From Xanthostigma xanthostigma (taxonomy: Eukaryota; Arthropoda; Insecta; Raphidioptera; Raphidiidae), in the NCBI GenBank assembly GCA_963575645.1, contig OY754472.1:3720001-3784000 (forward strand): DNA of 64,000 bases, in the 5' to 3' direction. A program made the position numbers and the translations under genes. The notes under the pieces are model-generated. The model searched no databases. It saw only the letters and a program-made list of their open reading frames with translations, and was not told the origin of the DNA. Positions 32,106 through 42,619 of this stretch are shown piece by piece. Position 1 is the stretch's first letter, and each line of letters opens with the position of its first letter.

Positions 32106-32958
32106 TAAAAAATTATTTGTAATCGAACTACAAATCATTTACCGCGTATATATTTTGTTGTAACCCTGATTTGTGTAAAAGTCCAGTCACCTTATTACAT
32201 CGAACTTTCTTATAATAGAATATGATCGGCAGTTGCCATAAAAGTCAAAATAATTGTTTTATTATTGCTTATAAACATATTATATTATATAAACTGCTTT
32301 GTATAAGTAATATTTAAATTTGAGTATATAGACGACCTAAGAAGTACAGTATAACGCTTTAGGGGCAATCGACATACCTATCGTTAATTTATTAGTGTAT
32401 TTGCTGTAAGACACTTACATTATTGGCGTCAGTCGGATGGCGGGACCAAAAAAAGGTCTATACTAAAACAATGCAATTTTCAACATTGATAAACAATACT
32501 GTATATGGTATAGCTGTGAATGTGTCACGTGATTAAGAAATGTCGAAGTTTGCATTGCGAAAAAATATACAGACAAATACCTGAAAAAAATATGTCACGG
32601 AGATCCTAACTATAATTTAACGCGTCGCAAAAGATAGAAGAGGAACGATGGATCCCAATATAATTACCATAACCAAAAAATCTGCAGTCTGAGTTGTTCC
32701 AGTCAATAGAAAACATCCTTTCAATTTAATCGAAAAAGTTTTTTTATTAAAAAAATTCTATTGGCTAGAAGCTCAAGATTACAGAAAAAATTAAAAAAAA
32801 ACTCACCAAAGCAGATTCATTACAAGTTGATATCTGAAACAGAAGACACATTTTCTGTTAATTTGTATTCCATTATTTACATAAATAATTAATGGTCCTT
32901 TCAAAAAACAATAGAATTTGCTACGTTAATACTTTTAAATGTGCAATTTTGAAATCAG
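32106..32958. other. No gene recognised
   Basis: AT-rich unique sequence with no open frame of interest. Confidence 0.4.
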
Positions 32959-33414
32959 AATTAGGCTTTTGAAAAAAAAATAATTATCGATTTTTATATT
33001 GTATTTTAAAACTTTATTATAAATAATATTGATATAATCGATGCGAAAAACTTTGAAAAAACTTTTTTTAAATTAATTATAAGCATTTTAAAATTGATAA
33101 AATATTAAAAAAAATCACGTGACTGCAAACGCACTAAAATTGTTTTTGACAGTTGTGACGTCATAATATGGTAAAATGTATATACGCAGTATACTATCAA
33201 TGGCTTCTACATGTGTATTGACTAAAACATTATGACGTCACATTATGTTCGGGAAATGTCGGCGCGTTCTCGGAACTGGGTACAAAAATTTATTTTTAAT
33301 TTGATATAACTTTTGAATTATAACGAAAAGAAAAAAAAGAAAAATAGTTTTGTTATAAAACTTATATACGATCTTTCCATTTATGACAAAAAAATTTCAT
33401 TCAAAAGCCCAATT
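32959..33414. mobile_element. TIR element, ends AATTGGGCTTTTGA, copy 1
   Basis: AATTAGGCTTTTGAA faces TTCAAAAGCCCAATT. The centre holds two inverted CRE-like sites, GTGACGTCATAAT (about 33156) and CATTATGACGTCAC (about 33228). Copies at 44701-45316 and 51927-52386 run in the other orientation. No ORF. Confidence 0.75.
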
Positions 33415-33534
33415 ATTAAATAATATAATTTAAAAAGAAAATTTAGTACAAATTATTTTAACAGGAATAGGTATTTAAATCCTAAAAAAAATATAATTAA
33501 GTACTTGTTTTGTAACGCGTTATTTCTTAGAATC

Positions 33535-33632
33535 ATAAACTGATATTTTTCTTTGTGTGCCGCCACATTTTGAAACCGTTAAAAGTGTGCCGCGACAAAA
33601 AAAAAGGTTGAGAATCACTGTGTTATAGTATG
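33535..33632 (-). repeat. hAT-type terminal fragment
   Basis: The plus strand reads GTGTGCCGCGACAAAAAAAA and GGTTGAGAATCACTG; the complement CAGTGATTCTCAACC is a common hAT terminus. No partner end nearby. Confidence 0.55.
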
Positions 33633-34531
33633 CATTTTTCATTTGAACGAAAACAAACATGATTACCTTCAGCCGAACTGTCAGATTTGTAGCAAAATCA
33701 TTTGCTTATAAAACGTTGGAAAAAAATGTGATTTCACATAAGATATTTATATCAAAATAATCTAAAACACTTCTAGAAACTGATTTTCATTATCGTTAAT
33801 ATTATTTCAAAATTTTTACTGCTAAATGTTGTATTTTACTGCTTCGAAAATAGCGACGCGTCTTAAAACAAAACCTGCTCTCGCCCTTATCTATGCTGCA
33901 TCTATAGTCACATGCACAGCCTACTGTGTTAGATAATTAAAGTCGATGCATTTGATTGCAGGAATATTTTCCAAAAATATATAAAGTCATTTATGCAAGG
34001 GCAAGTGTTTATTTTAGTATTGTTTATAAAATGTGGTTATTTTGTGACTTGCGGGAGAAGAAACTATGACTAGTTTGGGATGATTAATTTAACCTTATCA
34101 CTTGGGGTCGGAAATGCGTCATTTTTTATGATAATGACACTTCTGTGAAAGTTTAACACACAACATAAAATCTAACAGTAAATTTTGTGGTTTTTAGCTT
34201 TAGGAAGGTTTTGGCTTTGCAACTGGTTAATGAAAAATTTAATATAGGTACATATTTTATTTATTTAATTTTGAGTTTTGCGAATGTACAACCCACTCTT
34301 CTGTATTTTAATCGTTGCTGAACTGTATTTTGTGTTTGTTCATCCCTGACTTATTGGATTATATTTTCCGATACGATATATAACCTCAAATTTAATTGAC
34401 CGGATATTCAATTCTTCCAATGAAAAATTCGCAATTAATTGAAAAGCAAGTCAAACGAAAAAATGTAATTAGCATATAAATGATTTTTTTCCGGTTGAAC
34501 TTTTCGAATCTAAAGAAAACTGAACTTATTC
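33633..34531. other. No gene recognised
   Basis: Unique AT-rich sequence. Confidence 0.4.
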
Positions 34532-35057
34532 ACCAAGATCCCAGTCCCGCCAGACCTACGTCATTTCAGTACTGTTAAGGTTTTAATCAGTAAATGTACA
34601 ATATTTAGTTAAGCCTGCTTGAAAGCGGATCCTTTTAGAGATAACGGGTTCTAAAGGTACATAGAACACGTGCTTACTTACATACACAATGGTATTATGC
34701 ATGCATATGAGTGCGAGTGAGAGCATTAGATGATTATTTTTTTGGCAGCTTCATGAAATTTATGTTTTTATTTATTTACACACAGAGTAGTCCGTGAGTT
34801 TGACAGAGAAAAACTTCATGGAAAACAAATAAACAACCTACATTTCATGAAGCTGTCAAATAAAAAAAAATCATCTAATGCTCTCCCTCGCACTCATGCA
34901 TGCATAATACCATTGCGTACGTAGGTAAGCACGTGTTCTATGTACCTTTAGAACCTGTTATCTCTAAAAGGGTCCCCTTGTAAGCTAGCAAATTTACTGA
35001 TTAAAATCTTAGCAGTATACTAAAATGACGTAGATCTGGCGGGTGTGGGATCTTGGT
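34532..35057. mobile_element. 526-bp element that is almost entirely inverted repeat
   Basis: ACCAAGATCCCAGTCCCGCC and GGCGGGTGTGGGATCTTGGT are the ends. Mirrored sequence continues inward (CATAGAACACGTGCTTAC; ATTATGCATGCAT; CATTAGATGATTATTTTTTT) to a short centre at about 34790-34810. A solo terminus is at 5433-5479. The flanks ACTTATTC and CTATTAGA do not give a clean duplication. Confidence 0.8.
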
Positions 35058-35393
35058 CTATTAGACTGGAGCTGTCGTATTTTCGAGCGAGAAATTTTCA
35101 TTTTAATTTCATTTAAAATCGTTCAAATATTCACTTTAATTCAATTAGACGATTTTATTACGTAAAAAATAAAGACTTACGAAACTCGTTTTGTATATCT
35201 GGCAATTGGCCAATGATAGGAAAGTTTTCTTTTTATTGTGACGAATGTCTGCGTAAGTACTTTTTGATGACGTTGACCCATCTTATAAACATCCTTGTTG
35301 TAGTTTTAGTGTTCTATTAACTTACAAAATAAAATTCACATAGCTTCTTCCACAACCGATAAAAATAAAACTTCGCATTTAAATTGAATTTTA
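35058..35393. other. No gene recognised
   Basis: Includes CTTCTTCCACAACCGATAAA at 35344, which recurs at 35847 on the other side of the next element. Confidence 0.4.
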
Positions 35394-35839
35394 ATGCCGC
35401 GGCACACAAGACTGGGCCGCTGGATTTGTCGCTAGATTTGACTACTAGTTTTCTAGCGCTAGTTTCCTTGATTGCTGTTAAGTGCTCGCTTCACACGAGA
35501 CGTCTTTTCAAGCTGTTTTGCGAATAAATCTGGTGCGCGCGCAGCGACAGTTCAAATATTAACACAGAGCAAAACGTGTCTGTTGTCTAACTCTGAGCAG
35601 AATGACGTCATGTTGGTTTTTGTGGGCGTTTGTTCATGTCGCCCACGTGACAAGATTACTGTCTCCTGATCGGAAAGCGAGCAGAGGACCAAGCAAGAAA
35701 AATAGCCCCCTGTTCTAATTTTAAAATCTATCTTGTGAGCTAGCAGATGAGCCCGCAGTGACGTCATTTCCAGCCTCGTGGCCAGCCTGCAGGTCATCAG
35801 AGCTCCAAACAGTGTTTCTAGTCTCGTGTGCAGCGGCCG
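35394..35839 (+). mobile_element. PIF-like MITE, full copy with TTA duplication
   Basis: Begins ATGCCGCGGCACACAAG (worn TIR) and ends CTCGTGTGCAGCGGCCG. TTA at 35391-35393 and 35840-35842 fits a 3-bp target duplication. Open frames here are repeat by-products. A 24-bp sequence (CTTCTTCCACAACCGATAAA and the next bases) flanks it as a direct repeat. Confidence 0.8.
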
Positions 35840-35846
35840 TTACATT

Positions 35847-36242
35847 ACTTCTTCCACAACCGATAAAAATATGATGGCTTGAGGGCCAGATGCGGCCCAC
35901 GGGCCGTATTTTTGACATCAATGCTGTAATGAAATCTGTCCTCTACTAATAAAATCAAATCTTCAATAATAGATATCAATAAACACACGTTTGCCTTACG
36001 TCTTATGTAATATACATATGTTGCAGTCAATAATCTGTATTCAATTCACGTACTTTTTCCATTATCTTGCATCTTATTTTGTTCCTGCACAGAAAAATCC
36101 AAGTCTTACTAAAGGATTTATGAAATAGTGCAGATGGTAAGCAACAGAGAGTAAATTATACATTTCACCTGTGGACAAAAGAAAAAACCACATAGGTATG
36201 TCAATTTTTTTAATTTTATGAATTTTTTGTAAGTATGGAACG
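35847..36242. other. No gene recognised
   Basis: GGCTTGAGGGCCAGATGCGGCCCACGGGCC-type sequence (35874-35910) is locally GC-rich and could be a hAT-end remnant. No coding features. Confidence 0.35.
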
Positions 36243-37244
36243 CACTCTCCAAACATGAAACACTGATTTTTCACTAATTACAAGTGCATATATTCACTAT
36301 TTGTCAATGCTAGAATCGTGTACCACGCAGAATTAGTGAATATAAAAATTCACTAATTGTATAAGTGACCATTAAATGTCGTCTGACATCAACATTTTTT
36401 TATTACAAATTTTTTTGTGTTCATTCGTTACTTTCACTAGTATAATTAACTTCTATATTTTTACAAGTCGATTAAAAATTGAAAACAAAATAAAGAATTA
36501 GAGAATTCGCGTCAAAAAAAAAACATAACCTTAATTCAAATCTTTGATTAACGTCTGAATAGAACTCTTCAAATAAATAAAATTGTCGACCAATTTTTCG
36601 CAGACCATATATTGACAAAAAATAATAAAAATACAAATCAGTATAACACAAGATGACGTTTCGATCCGGATTTGAATCTTCTTTAGATATTTCTGAAGAA
36701 GACAAATCCGGATCGAAACGTCATCTTGTGTTATATTGATTTGTATTTTTATTATTTTTTGTCAATATATGGTCTGAGAAAAATTGGTCGACAATTTTAT
36801 TTATTTGAAAAATAATCTTAATTCATTGTTAGTTGACCATAATTTAGAATAGGTAAAAAACAATAGTATACTACACGCAATGCTTTACTCTGAATCTAGG
36901 AAAATATAATTAAAATATTCCAATTAATTTACCTGATAAATTATGTAACTTGTTTGTATATCGTTTTACAAGGAATTTGCTATAGTATAATATAGTATCT
37001 TTATTAACTGTATGGAGGCGCCACAAACGATACGTATACAATCACGGGTTCACTATTCTGACAGTGAATTTTACTTGAATTCACTATTCCGGAAGTGAAT
37101 CAGAAGGCACTATTTTAAATAATGACATTTTCACTATTTCAATTTGAGAGAATAAATTAATTTGTGAAAATCGCTGATTATCAAGTGAATACAGCTTCAC
37201 TTATGCAATTAGTGAAAATTTTACTAATTCATGTTTAAAGAGTG
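36243..37244. mobile_element. TIR element with repeated TTCACTAATT motifs
   Basis: CACTCTCCAAACATGAAACA at the left is mirrored by ATTCATGTTTAAAGAGTG at the right. Subterminal TTCACTAATTGTATAAGTGA-type repeats occur in both arms. Its interior is interrupted by the fold-back at 36568-36808. No transposase. Confidence 0.65.
36568..36808. mobile_element. Penelope-like fold-back, nested
   Basis: TTCAAATAAATAAAATTGTC at the left is mirrored at the right. The arms are about 115 bp, nearly perfect, and meet around 36685. The right arm carries CTGAAGAAGAC then ATCCGGATCGAAACGTC, the sort of sequence found in Penelope-like element termini. It lies inside 36243-37244, so it is younger. Confidence 0.65.
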
Positions 37245-37647
37245 GACTTAAGCGATTTTGCTTTTTGGTCGACGTTATAGATACTTATAGTGAGAATGCT
37301 CTCCTTATAGTTTCCAGCTACTAACCTCCGGGAGAACGTACCTTAATGAAATATTAAAGTAGCTTGTAGCTGGAAATAATACAATATTCTATCGATTTTG
37401 TTTTGTTTTTTAGTTTATTGTTCATTTTGTAGATTTGCTCTATAAGCCAGTAAACTGTGATGGAGAGCTATACAAACAGACAAGATTTTTTTTAACGACT
37501 TAAAAAAGAGGAGGTTTTGTATTCGATGCGTATATTTTTTATGTGAGACATCTAATGGCGCGGTTGATTGGGAGTAAAACCGTGCAATTTAAATAAATAA
37601 ATGACTTCAAAAGTAGGCATATTTAACATTGGCTTTATGGTAAAACG
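37245..37647. other. No gene recognised
   Basis: AT-rich unique sequence. Confidence 0.4.
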
Positions 37648-37951
37648 GTAGATGGATGATATGTTTTCATTGATGTCTCCAAAACTAGTCGGTGGAAATT
37701 AAAAAAAAAACTATTTAAATTAAAGTCAAAACCGTAATAAATTATTGAAAAAAAAAAAAACCGTTGTGCCCGACTAATTAAAAAAATATTTAATTAAAAA
37801 GATTAAATATCTTTTTAATTAGTCGGGCACAACGGTTTTTTTTTTGTTTTCAATAATTTATTAAGGTGATAACTTTAATTTAAATAGTTTTTTTTTAATT
37901 TCCACCGACTATAGTTTTGGAGAAATCAATGAAAACATATCATCCATTTAC
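37648..37951. repeat. Fold-back element, about 140-bp arms
   Basis: GTAGATGGATGATATGTTTT is mirrored by AAAACATATCATCCATTTAC. The inner ends are GTGCCCGACTAATTAAAAA and TTTTTAATTAGTCGGGCAC, separated by about 25 bp. A few indels between arms. Confidence 0.85.
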
Positions 37952-38450
37952 TGAAATATTAAAAAAAATCAAGCTTTTTATTTATAGTTGCCTTGGTGCT
38001 CGTACTACCTTAAACAATTTTATTTCTTAATTTTAATAATTAAAAAAAAAATTAATATTTTTTAATCCCACCTCCGTTATTAGATATTTTGTCACGTGAT
38101 TTAATTTAGTTTTATATAATTAGGCGCTAATGACCTTAGTTTTTGAGCGTCTATAACCTACAATAAATAAATGTAAAATCAACAAAATGCAATAAAACCA
38201 AAAAATGTACTGTCTTAAGTAAATTTTAATTCATCAGTTTAAAGATATACAATTTTTAAAATACAAATTTTCTAAAATGTAATATTAATTATTATTAACA
38301 ACAAAATACATCAGTCAAACAAACAATACTCTGTTTTAAATAAATCTTATTTCGTCAAAAAACTAAAAAAATATCAAATCAAAAACCATTTGCATAACAA
38401 ATCAGTAAAATAATCAAAAACATCAGCATAATTAACAAAACAATAAGAAT
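37952..38450. other. 3' flank of the Kazal gene
   Basis: No coding sequence. On the minus strand an ATTAAA (38230-38225), about 220 bases past the stop codon, is a weak poly(A) signal candidate. Confidence 0.4.
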
Positions 38451-38726
38451 TCATGACCAAATTGTATTGTCTTCAACGAGAACATCGTCCGGAACTTCAC
38501 TGCACATTCCTTTCTTAACAATTTTCAAGGACGCAAGTTTTTCACCACCATTTTGTTTATGGCAATCGAATTCGCAGGGATTCCCATACGTGCTCCTGTC
38601 CGATCCACAAACAGGATCCCATATCCTTGGACATGCGCAAGCGGATTTTTTATCATCAGACCCAACTACGCCTGTCGCTATAATAGCGACAATTACTGAA
38701 AAAACTAACACCGTTTTCATTTTCAC
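38451..38726 (-). CDS. Secreted Kazal-type serine protease inhibitor
   Basis: A complete 91-residue single-exon ORF. Residues 1-22 (MKMKTVLVFSVIVAIIATGVVG split as basic start, hydrophobic core, small residues) form a signal peptide. One Kazal domain follows with six cysteines at 30, 32, 40, 51, 55 and 75, pattern C-x1-C-x7-C-x10-C-x3-C-x19-C, and the family hallmark PVCGSDRSTYGNPC. The short C1-C2 spacing is typical of insect non-classical Kazal inhibitors. P1, two residues after the second cysteine, is Arg34 followed by Ile35, so the expected targets are trypsin-like proteases; this is inferred from the family rule. A 16-residue tail after Cys75 is acidic. A second ATG at codon 3 could also serve as start; I kept the first because both leave an intact signal peptide. 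No other gene is close. Confidence 0.85.
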   Translation of the reverse strand: MKMKTVLVFSVIVAIIATGVVGSDDKKSACACPRIWDPVCGSDRSTYGNPCEFDCHKQNGGEKLASLKIVKKGMCSEVPDDVLVEDNTIWS

Positions 38727-38790
38727 TTTCTAGAACACTTTTATAGAAATGTTTTCTGCTATGTGACGATGAATATATTGTTTTGTCAAT

Positions 38791-38798
38791 TATTTATA
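38791..38798 (-). promoter_or_regulatory. Candidate TATA box for the Kazal gene
   Basis: TATAAATA on the minus strand, 65-72 bases upstream of the ATG, would place a start site near 38765 and give a 5' leader of about 40 bases. A second TATAAAA at about 38738-38744 lies too close to the ATG to serve an ORF starting there. Confidence 0.4.
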
Positions 38799-38875
38799 CT
38801 TTACAGCTATTATCTTCTGATAACCTGATAAAAAATTGAATTGTTTGTATTACGTCATTCTAAATCACAGTATAG

Positions 38876-39020
38876 GTATAAATACCTATTACACCAAAAG
38901 GGCCGAAATTTTGATATCTTGCCCTGCGCGCCATGATGCTTGAGACAAAGCCGAAAGCATTATGACGCACAGTGCAAGATATCAAGCTTTCGGCCAGTGT
39001 GGTGTATAATATTTTATTTT
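38876..39020. repeat. Short TIR element upstream of the Kazal gene
   Basis: ATTACACCAAAAGGGCCGAA and TTCGGCCAGTGTGGTGTAT are mirrored, and inner GATATCTTGCCCTGCGCGCC is mirrored by GACGCACAGTGCAAGATATC. A relative is at 29355-29470, and CTTTCGGCTCTTGTGATG at 23306 is a further fragment. Confidence 0.65.
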
Positions 39021-39299
39021 TTACCTCGGTAGAATAAGGGCGCACAGATAAATTCCAAGCCAGCTGCAGCTTTGAGGTTTATACGTAAAAACACGAATGA
39101 CAGCTGATCGCGACTACTAGCTAAAATGTAATAGAGTTGCTATGGAAACGACATCTAAACAACAAATAGGTCGTTTATATTATATAGGTTGTTTATATTG
39201 AAAAACGGTTAGAGTACGATAACTCGATGTGCAAAATATTCAGTGGAAATACACAATTATTATTTTATTATACAGTGTTATTAGCCGTTTTTTATAAAT

Positions 39300-39405
39300 T
39301 AATTTTTTTTTGCGCAGTGAAAAGAAGAAGGAGCTTGGGGGTCGTGTCGATGCGATGGCGTTTTTTTTTTGCACTGTGAAAAGGGAAGGGTGTTTGGGGG
39401 GAGTT
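39300..39405 (+). repeat. Imperfect two-copy direct repeat
   Basis: TTTTTTTTGCGCAGTGAAAA at 39305 and TTTTTTTTTGCACTGTGAAA at 39361, each followed by a G-rich stretch (GCTTGGGGG; GTTTGGGGGG). Confidence 0.55.
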
Positions 39406-39444
39406 CTTGACAAAACAATTACGGGATCGTGTATACAAAGTGAG

Positions 39445-39635
39445 ATAGTAATACAGTAATTCTAACACCCGTTGCTATGACGTGTATATGTGATTTCTGA
39501 TTGGTTAGATTAAAAAAATGACAGTGAAAGACGAAAAGTAGGTAATTCCATTTTTTTACGTATTTTTGAGGAAATTTGTGAATAATCCGCAATTTTTTTT
39601 GAACGTCAAAATTCAGCGTTTTCTAATATTCTAGA
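39445..39635 (+). repeat. Dispersed repeat, pair with 62611-62815
   Basis: AAGTGAGATAGT, TTGCTATGACGTGTATATGT, GATTGGTTAGATTAAAAAAA and GAAATTTGTGAATAATCCGC occur in reverse complement at 62611-62815. Confidence 0.8.
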
Positions 39636-40597
39636 AGTTTTTAACAGAAATAACGATAATTATTTTAGTACAGCCTTAATGGAATGATGTCAGTGCATTG
39701 TTCAATAACTGAATGCTGTAATCAATTTTATCAGTTTTGATAACATTAAATGATTGATACACAGTGATAGCTGTTCAAGCATCAAGGTTATTCAAATCTA
39801 AAAAATTAAGTGTCCTCAATTACTTGTCGGCGCACAACCGAAACGCCTGAACCTAAAAAACTTTAAATTTTAAGGATGTTCATCATTTTTTTTTTTTTTG
39901 AATTTTTGAACACCGATATTGCGCTTGGCGCAGACAAGCTTAAATTCTAGTTTAACATAAATCACCAGTTGATAATAAAATCCAGAAAGGCTGACACAGT
40001 ATCGTAAATCAAACGTCATCTCAAAAGCAACAATTAAATCGGAAATTACAAAAGTGATTTGTGAGTCACCTGCAGGACGACATTTCTGTACCAACTATAT
40101 TACCCTTCCCCCTTTTCATATCAATAATACTGTAGTATGGTGTACCAGTATATAAATTGCCATCTTGGATTCACATCTACCATTGAGATACAGTCAATTA
40201 TACCCATCTCAGATATTCACTATGGGGACCGTGCGTGAAACATAGAGGCAGCACTACTGGCGAAGTTGGCGCTCTCTAGTATCTAATTAATGAAGTAAAT
40301 GGGATGATTTTATAATAGTAAACAATGAAAATTATTTGGAAAAATGGGAAAAATAAGAAGTACGCATTTCAATCTGTAATTAATAATCGTGTACACGGGC
40401 AGAATAGCTCAAAAGACGAAAAATAATATAATTCTGGTCATGTATATGATGTTGTCGAAGGCAAGTTGTCATAACCGCAAAGTTGTACCTTAAGCAATAG
40501 TGTCTAAAGTATATAATGTAAAAATTACGCTATGTATAAATAATTTCTTCTTTATAATATAATATTTTGTATAATATTGGTATTTTACTTTGTAATT
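39636..40597. other. No gene recognised
   Basis: Unique sequence. A 74-codon open frame at 39870-40094 minus has no recognisable features. Confidence 0.4.
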
Positions 40598-40898
40598 AGA
40601 TGAAAATGACAAAGAAATCCTTTCCAAAAATGTTTATTTTCAATTAATGTATTAAGCGCTTTCGGACAATTATAAGTCCATCTTCAGAATTTTTTTTATA
40701 AAAATCATTAACTATCACTAAAAAGGAATTCAAGACTCTTGAATTCCTTTTTAGTGATAGTTTTTAAGTTATGATAATTTTAATGATTTTTATAAAAAAA
40801 AAAATTCTGAAAATGGACTTATAATATTGTCCGAAAGCGCTTAATATATTAATTGAAAATAAACATTTTTGGAAAGGATTTCTTTGTCATTTTCATCT
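40598..40898. mobile_element. Penelope-like fold-back with hammerhead-like core
   Basis: AGATGAAAATGACAAAGAAA is mirrored at the right end; the arms of about 140 bp meet at GGAATTCAAGACTCTTGAATTCC split across 40726-40748. The minus strand of the left arm (40687-40655) reads CTGAAGA, T, GGAC-loop-GTCC, GAAA, GCGCTT, which fits the hammerhead CUGANGA, stem II and GAAA pattern. In the right arm the core is mutated to CTGAAAA. Confidence 0.65.
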
Positions 40899-41379
40899 AA
40901 AATTTTTCCAAATTTATGTGCGTATTTAATAATTACTTTGTAATTGACTTATATTTTCGATAACTGAAAAGCAAACTGTCACTAATTGACATATAAATCC
41001 AATTTTTTTATTCAAAGCCTGCTCAAAATATATAATTATATTTTGAATAAATGCTCCCATAAAATGAACATTTTTACCACCAGTTGGCGTGAAAATCACG
41101 AAGCTCGGTCCCCATGTGCAGCTGTTTGCAAGGGAGACGCTGAACGACCGTGCGCGCTTAGCGGCGAAAGCTGGCATTTTTACGGCACATGTACTGATAT
41201 AAAACCAGAGGTAAAAAATTACAGTTCGTAAATGCTGCATTATTAATTGACATAACACAAAAAAATAATGATGTTAGCTAATATTATTGAACTGTTAGAT
41301 CACGGTCTTTATAAGCTTTTCTTTTTTCACATTTGATTTGAAACTTTGATGTTGCAAATTAATTTTAATTTTAATTCAC
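40899..41379. other. No gene recognised
   Basis: Overlapping short open frames at 40986-41231 plus and 40926-41258 minus have no family features. Confidence 0.35.
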
Positions 41380-41502
41380 TTTTTACTAGTTGTCCCATTA
41401 ATCGACAAATTAGAACTATATGGAGTTAGAGGTGTTTCTTTAAACTTTATCAAATCATATCTATCGAATAGGAAACAATTGGTTATGTTGGAACTTAAAT
41501 GA
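41380..41502 (+). pseudogene. Non-LTR reverse transcriptase fragment
   Basis: An open frame reads LIDKLELYGVRGVSLNFIKS then YLSNRKQLV and stops at TGA (41500-41502). The pattern L-x-x-K-L-x-x-Y-G-I-R-G-x-x-L-x-W-F-x-S-Y-L-x-x-R-K-Q is a conserved block of Jockey/CR1/RTE-type reverse transcriptases, between the F-D-x-V motif and the F-A-D-D motif. About 40 codons survive; the catalytic motifs are not present in this stretch. Confidence 0.7.
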
Positions 41503-41815
41503 CAATTGACAAAGTGAGTGATTTGTTATTTTGGTTGCGAAAAAGATATTGCGTGAGTATTCTCCATAAGACAACTTTTAAGCTTTAACTAGTGTGACCT
41601 GTGCGAATTATTCGCACTAAATAAGTATAATAATTATCACTTAACAAAACTATTTTTTAAATATGATTGCAGGTATTCAATTCGTTTCTAATTTTGCACA
41701 CTGCTTATAACGTTCTTCTTTTTGTTGTATTACAATATGAAGCTCAGATGACAGATCGAAGAAATATTTTACTAAAATTGTCATATAGAGGCGCAAGTAG
41801 CAAAAGCGTTGAGCT
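41503..41815. other. No gene recognised
   Basis: AT-rich. Part of a 99-codon open frame (41667-41966) that continues into the repeat below; no domain seen. Confidence 0.35.
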
Positions 41816-41962
41816 AAGCCGTCAGATGGCATCATGCAGCATTGCTGTGACGTTGTACAGCGTTGCTCGCTGTTTCAAAATAAAAGCCGTCAGATGGCAG
41901 TATGCAGTATTGTGTCTTAATGTATATATTATGAAAATTAAGCCGTCAGATGGCAGACGTTG
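41816..41962 (+). repeat. Three spaced copies of AAGCCGTCAGATGGCA
   Basis: AAGCCGTCAGATGGCA(T/G) occurs near 41817, 41886 and 41941. The first two are followed by (T)CATGCAGCATTG or TATGCAGTATTG, so the unit is about 70 bp and decaying. Confidence 0.65.
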
Positions 41963-42510
41963 CTAATAATTAATTAATTTACAAAAACAAAAACAATAAT
42001 ACATTTTTTAGTTGTCGATGTCAGTAGAGCAAGCAATTATCTGTAAAATGATATATAATTTATGTGGAGAAATTGTGTGGTTTTTTCTAAAAAGGGAAGC
42101 AAACATCTTAACCTTAGTGTATTAATATATTATATGATTAAGTGAGCAATCTGGAAAGCAATATCAGTCAATAGTTTTGAGCATTACATATTCCATATAG
42201 AAGTTATTATGCATTATAGATAGAATAGATGTGGGTCCATAAATTATGGTTTCAGGCGCTTCTGCCTCAGTCATTTGCGCGTTTCAATTGTTTCCCTGAA
42301 GAGACACAACTGTTCAAGACATATTTTATTAAACAGCCATAAGATACGGATGTATCGGCTACACGTATTACTAATGTATAGGCAGCGTAAATAATGTCTT
42401 GGCCATTAAAATAGATCTGAATCAAGCATTAATAACGCAGACAATTTGAAGTTTGGCAGGGTTATTGCCGTTAGTGGGAGTAAGTTATTTAAGGTTAAAG
42501 TTAAAATTTT
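41963..42510. other. No gene recognised
   Basis: AT-rich unique sequence. Confidence 0.4.
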
Positions 42511-42619
42511 TATACACAGGAATTTTTTTAGTTTTTTCGAAGTGGTGGAACAATATGAAAAAAAATATTTTACTTATCGTTCCACCACTTCGAAAAAATT
42601 GAAAAAATGCCCGTGTATA
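42511..42619. repeat. Hairpin, about 40-bp arms
   Basis: TATACACAGG and TTTTTTCGAAGTGGTGGAAC at the left are mirrored by GTTCCACCACTTCGAAAAAA and CCCGTGTATA at the right, with about 28 bases between. Confidence 0.8.

Noticed and set aside
38467..38733. 88-codon plus-strand frame opposite the Kazal gene
   Set aside because: It is the antisense shadow of the Kazal ORF, which has a signal peptide and all six cysteines.
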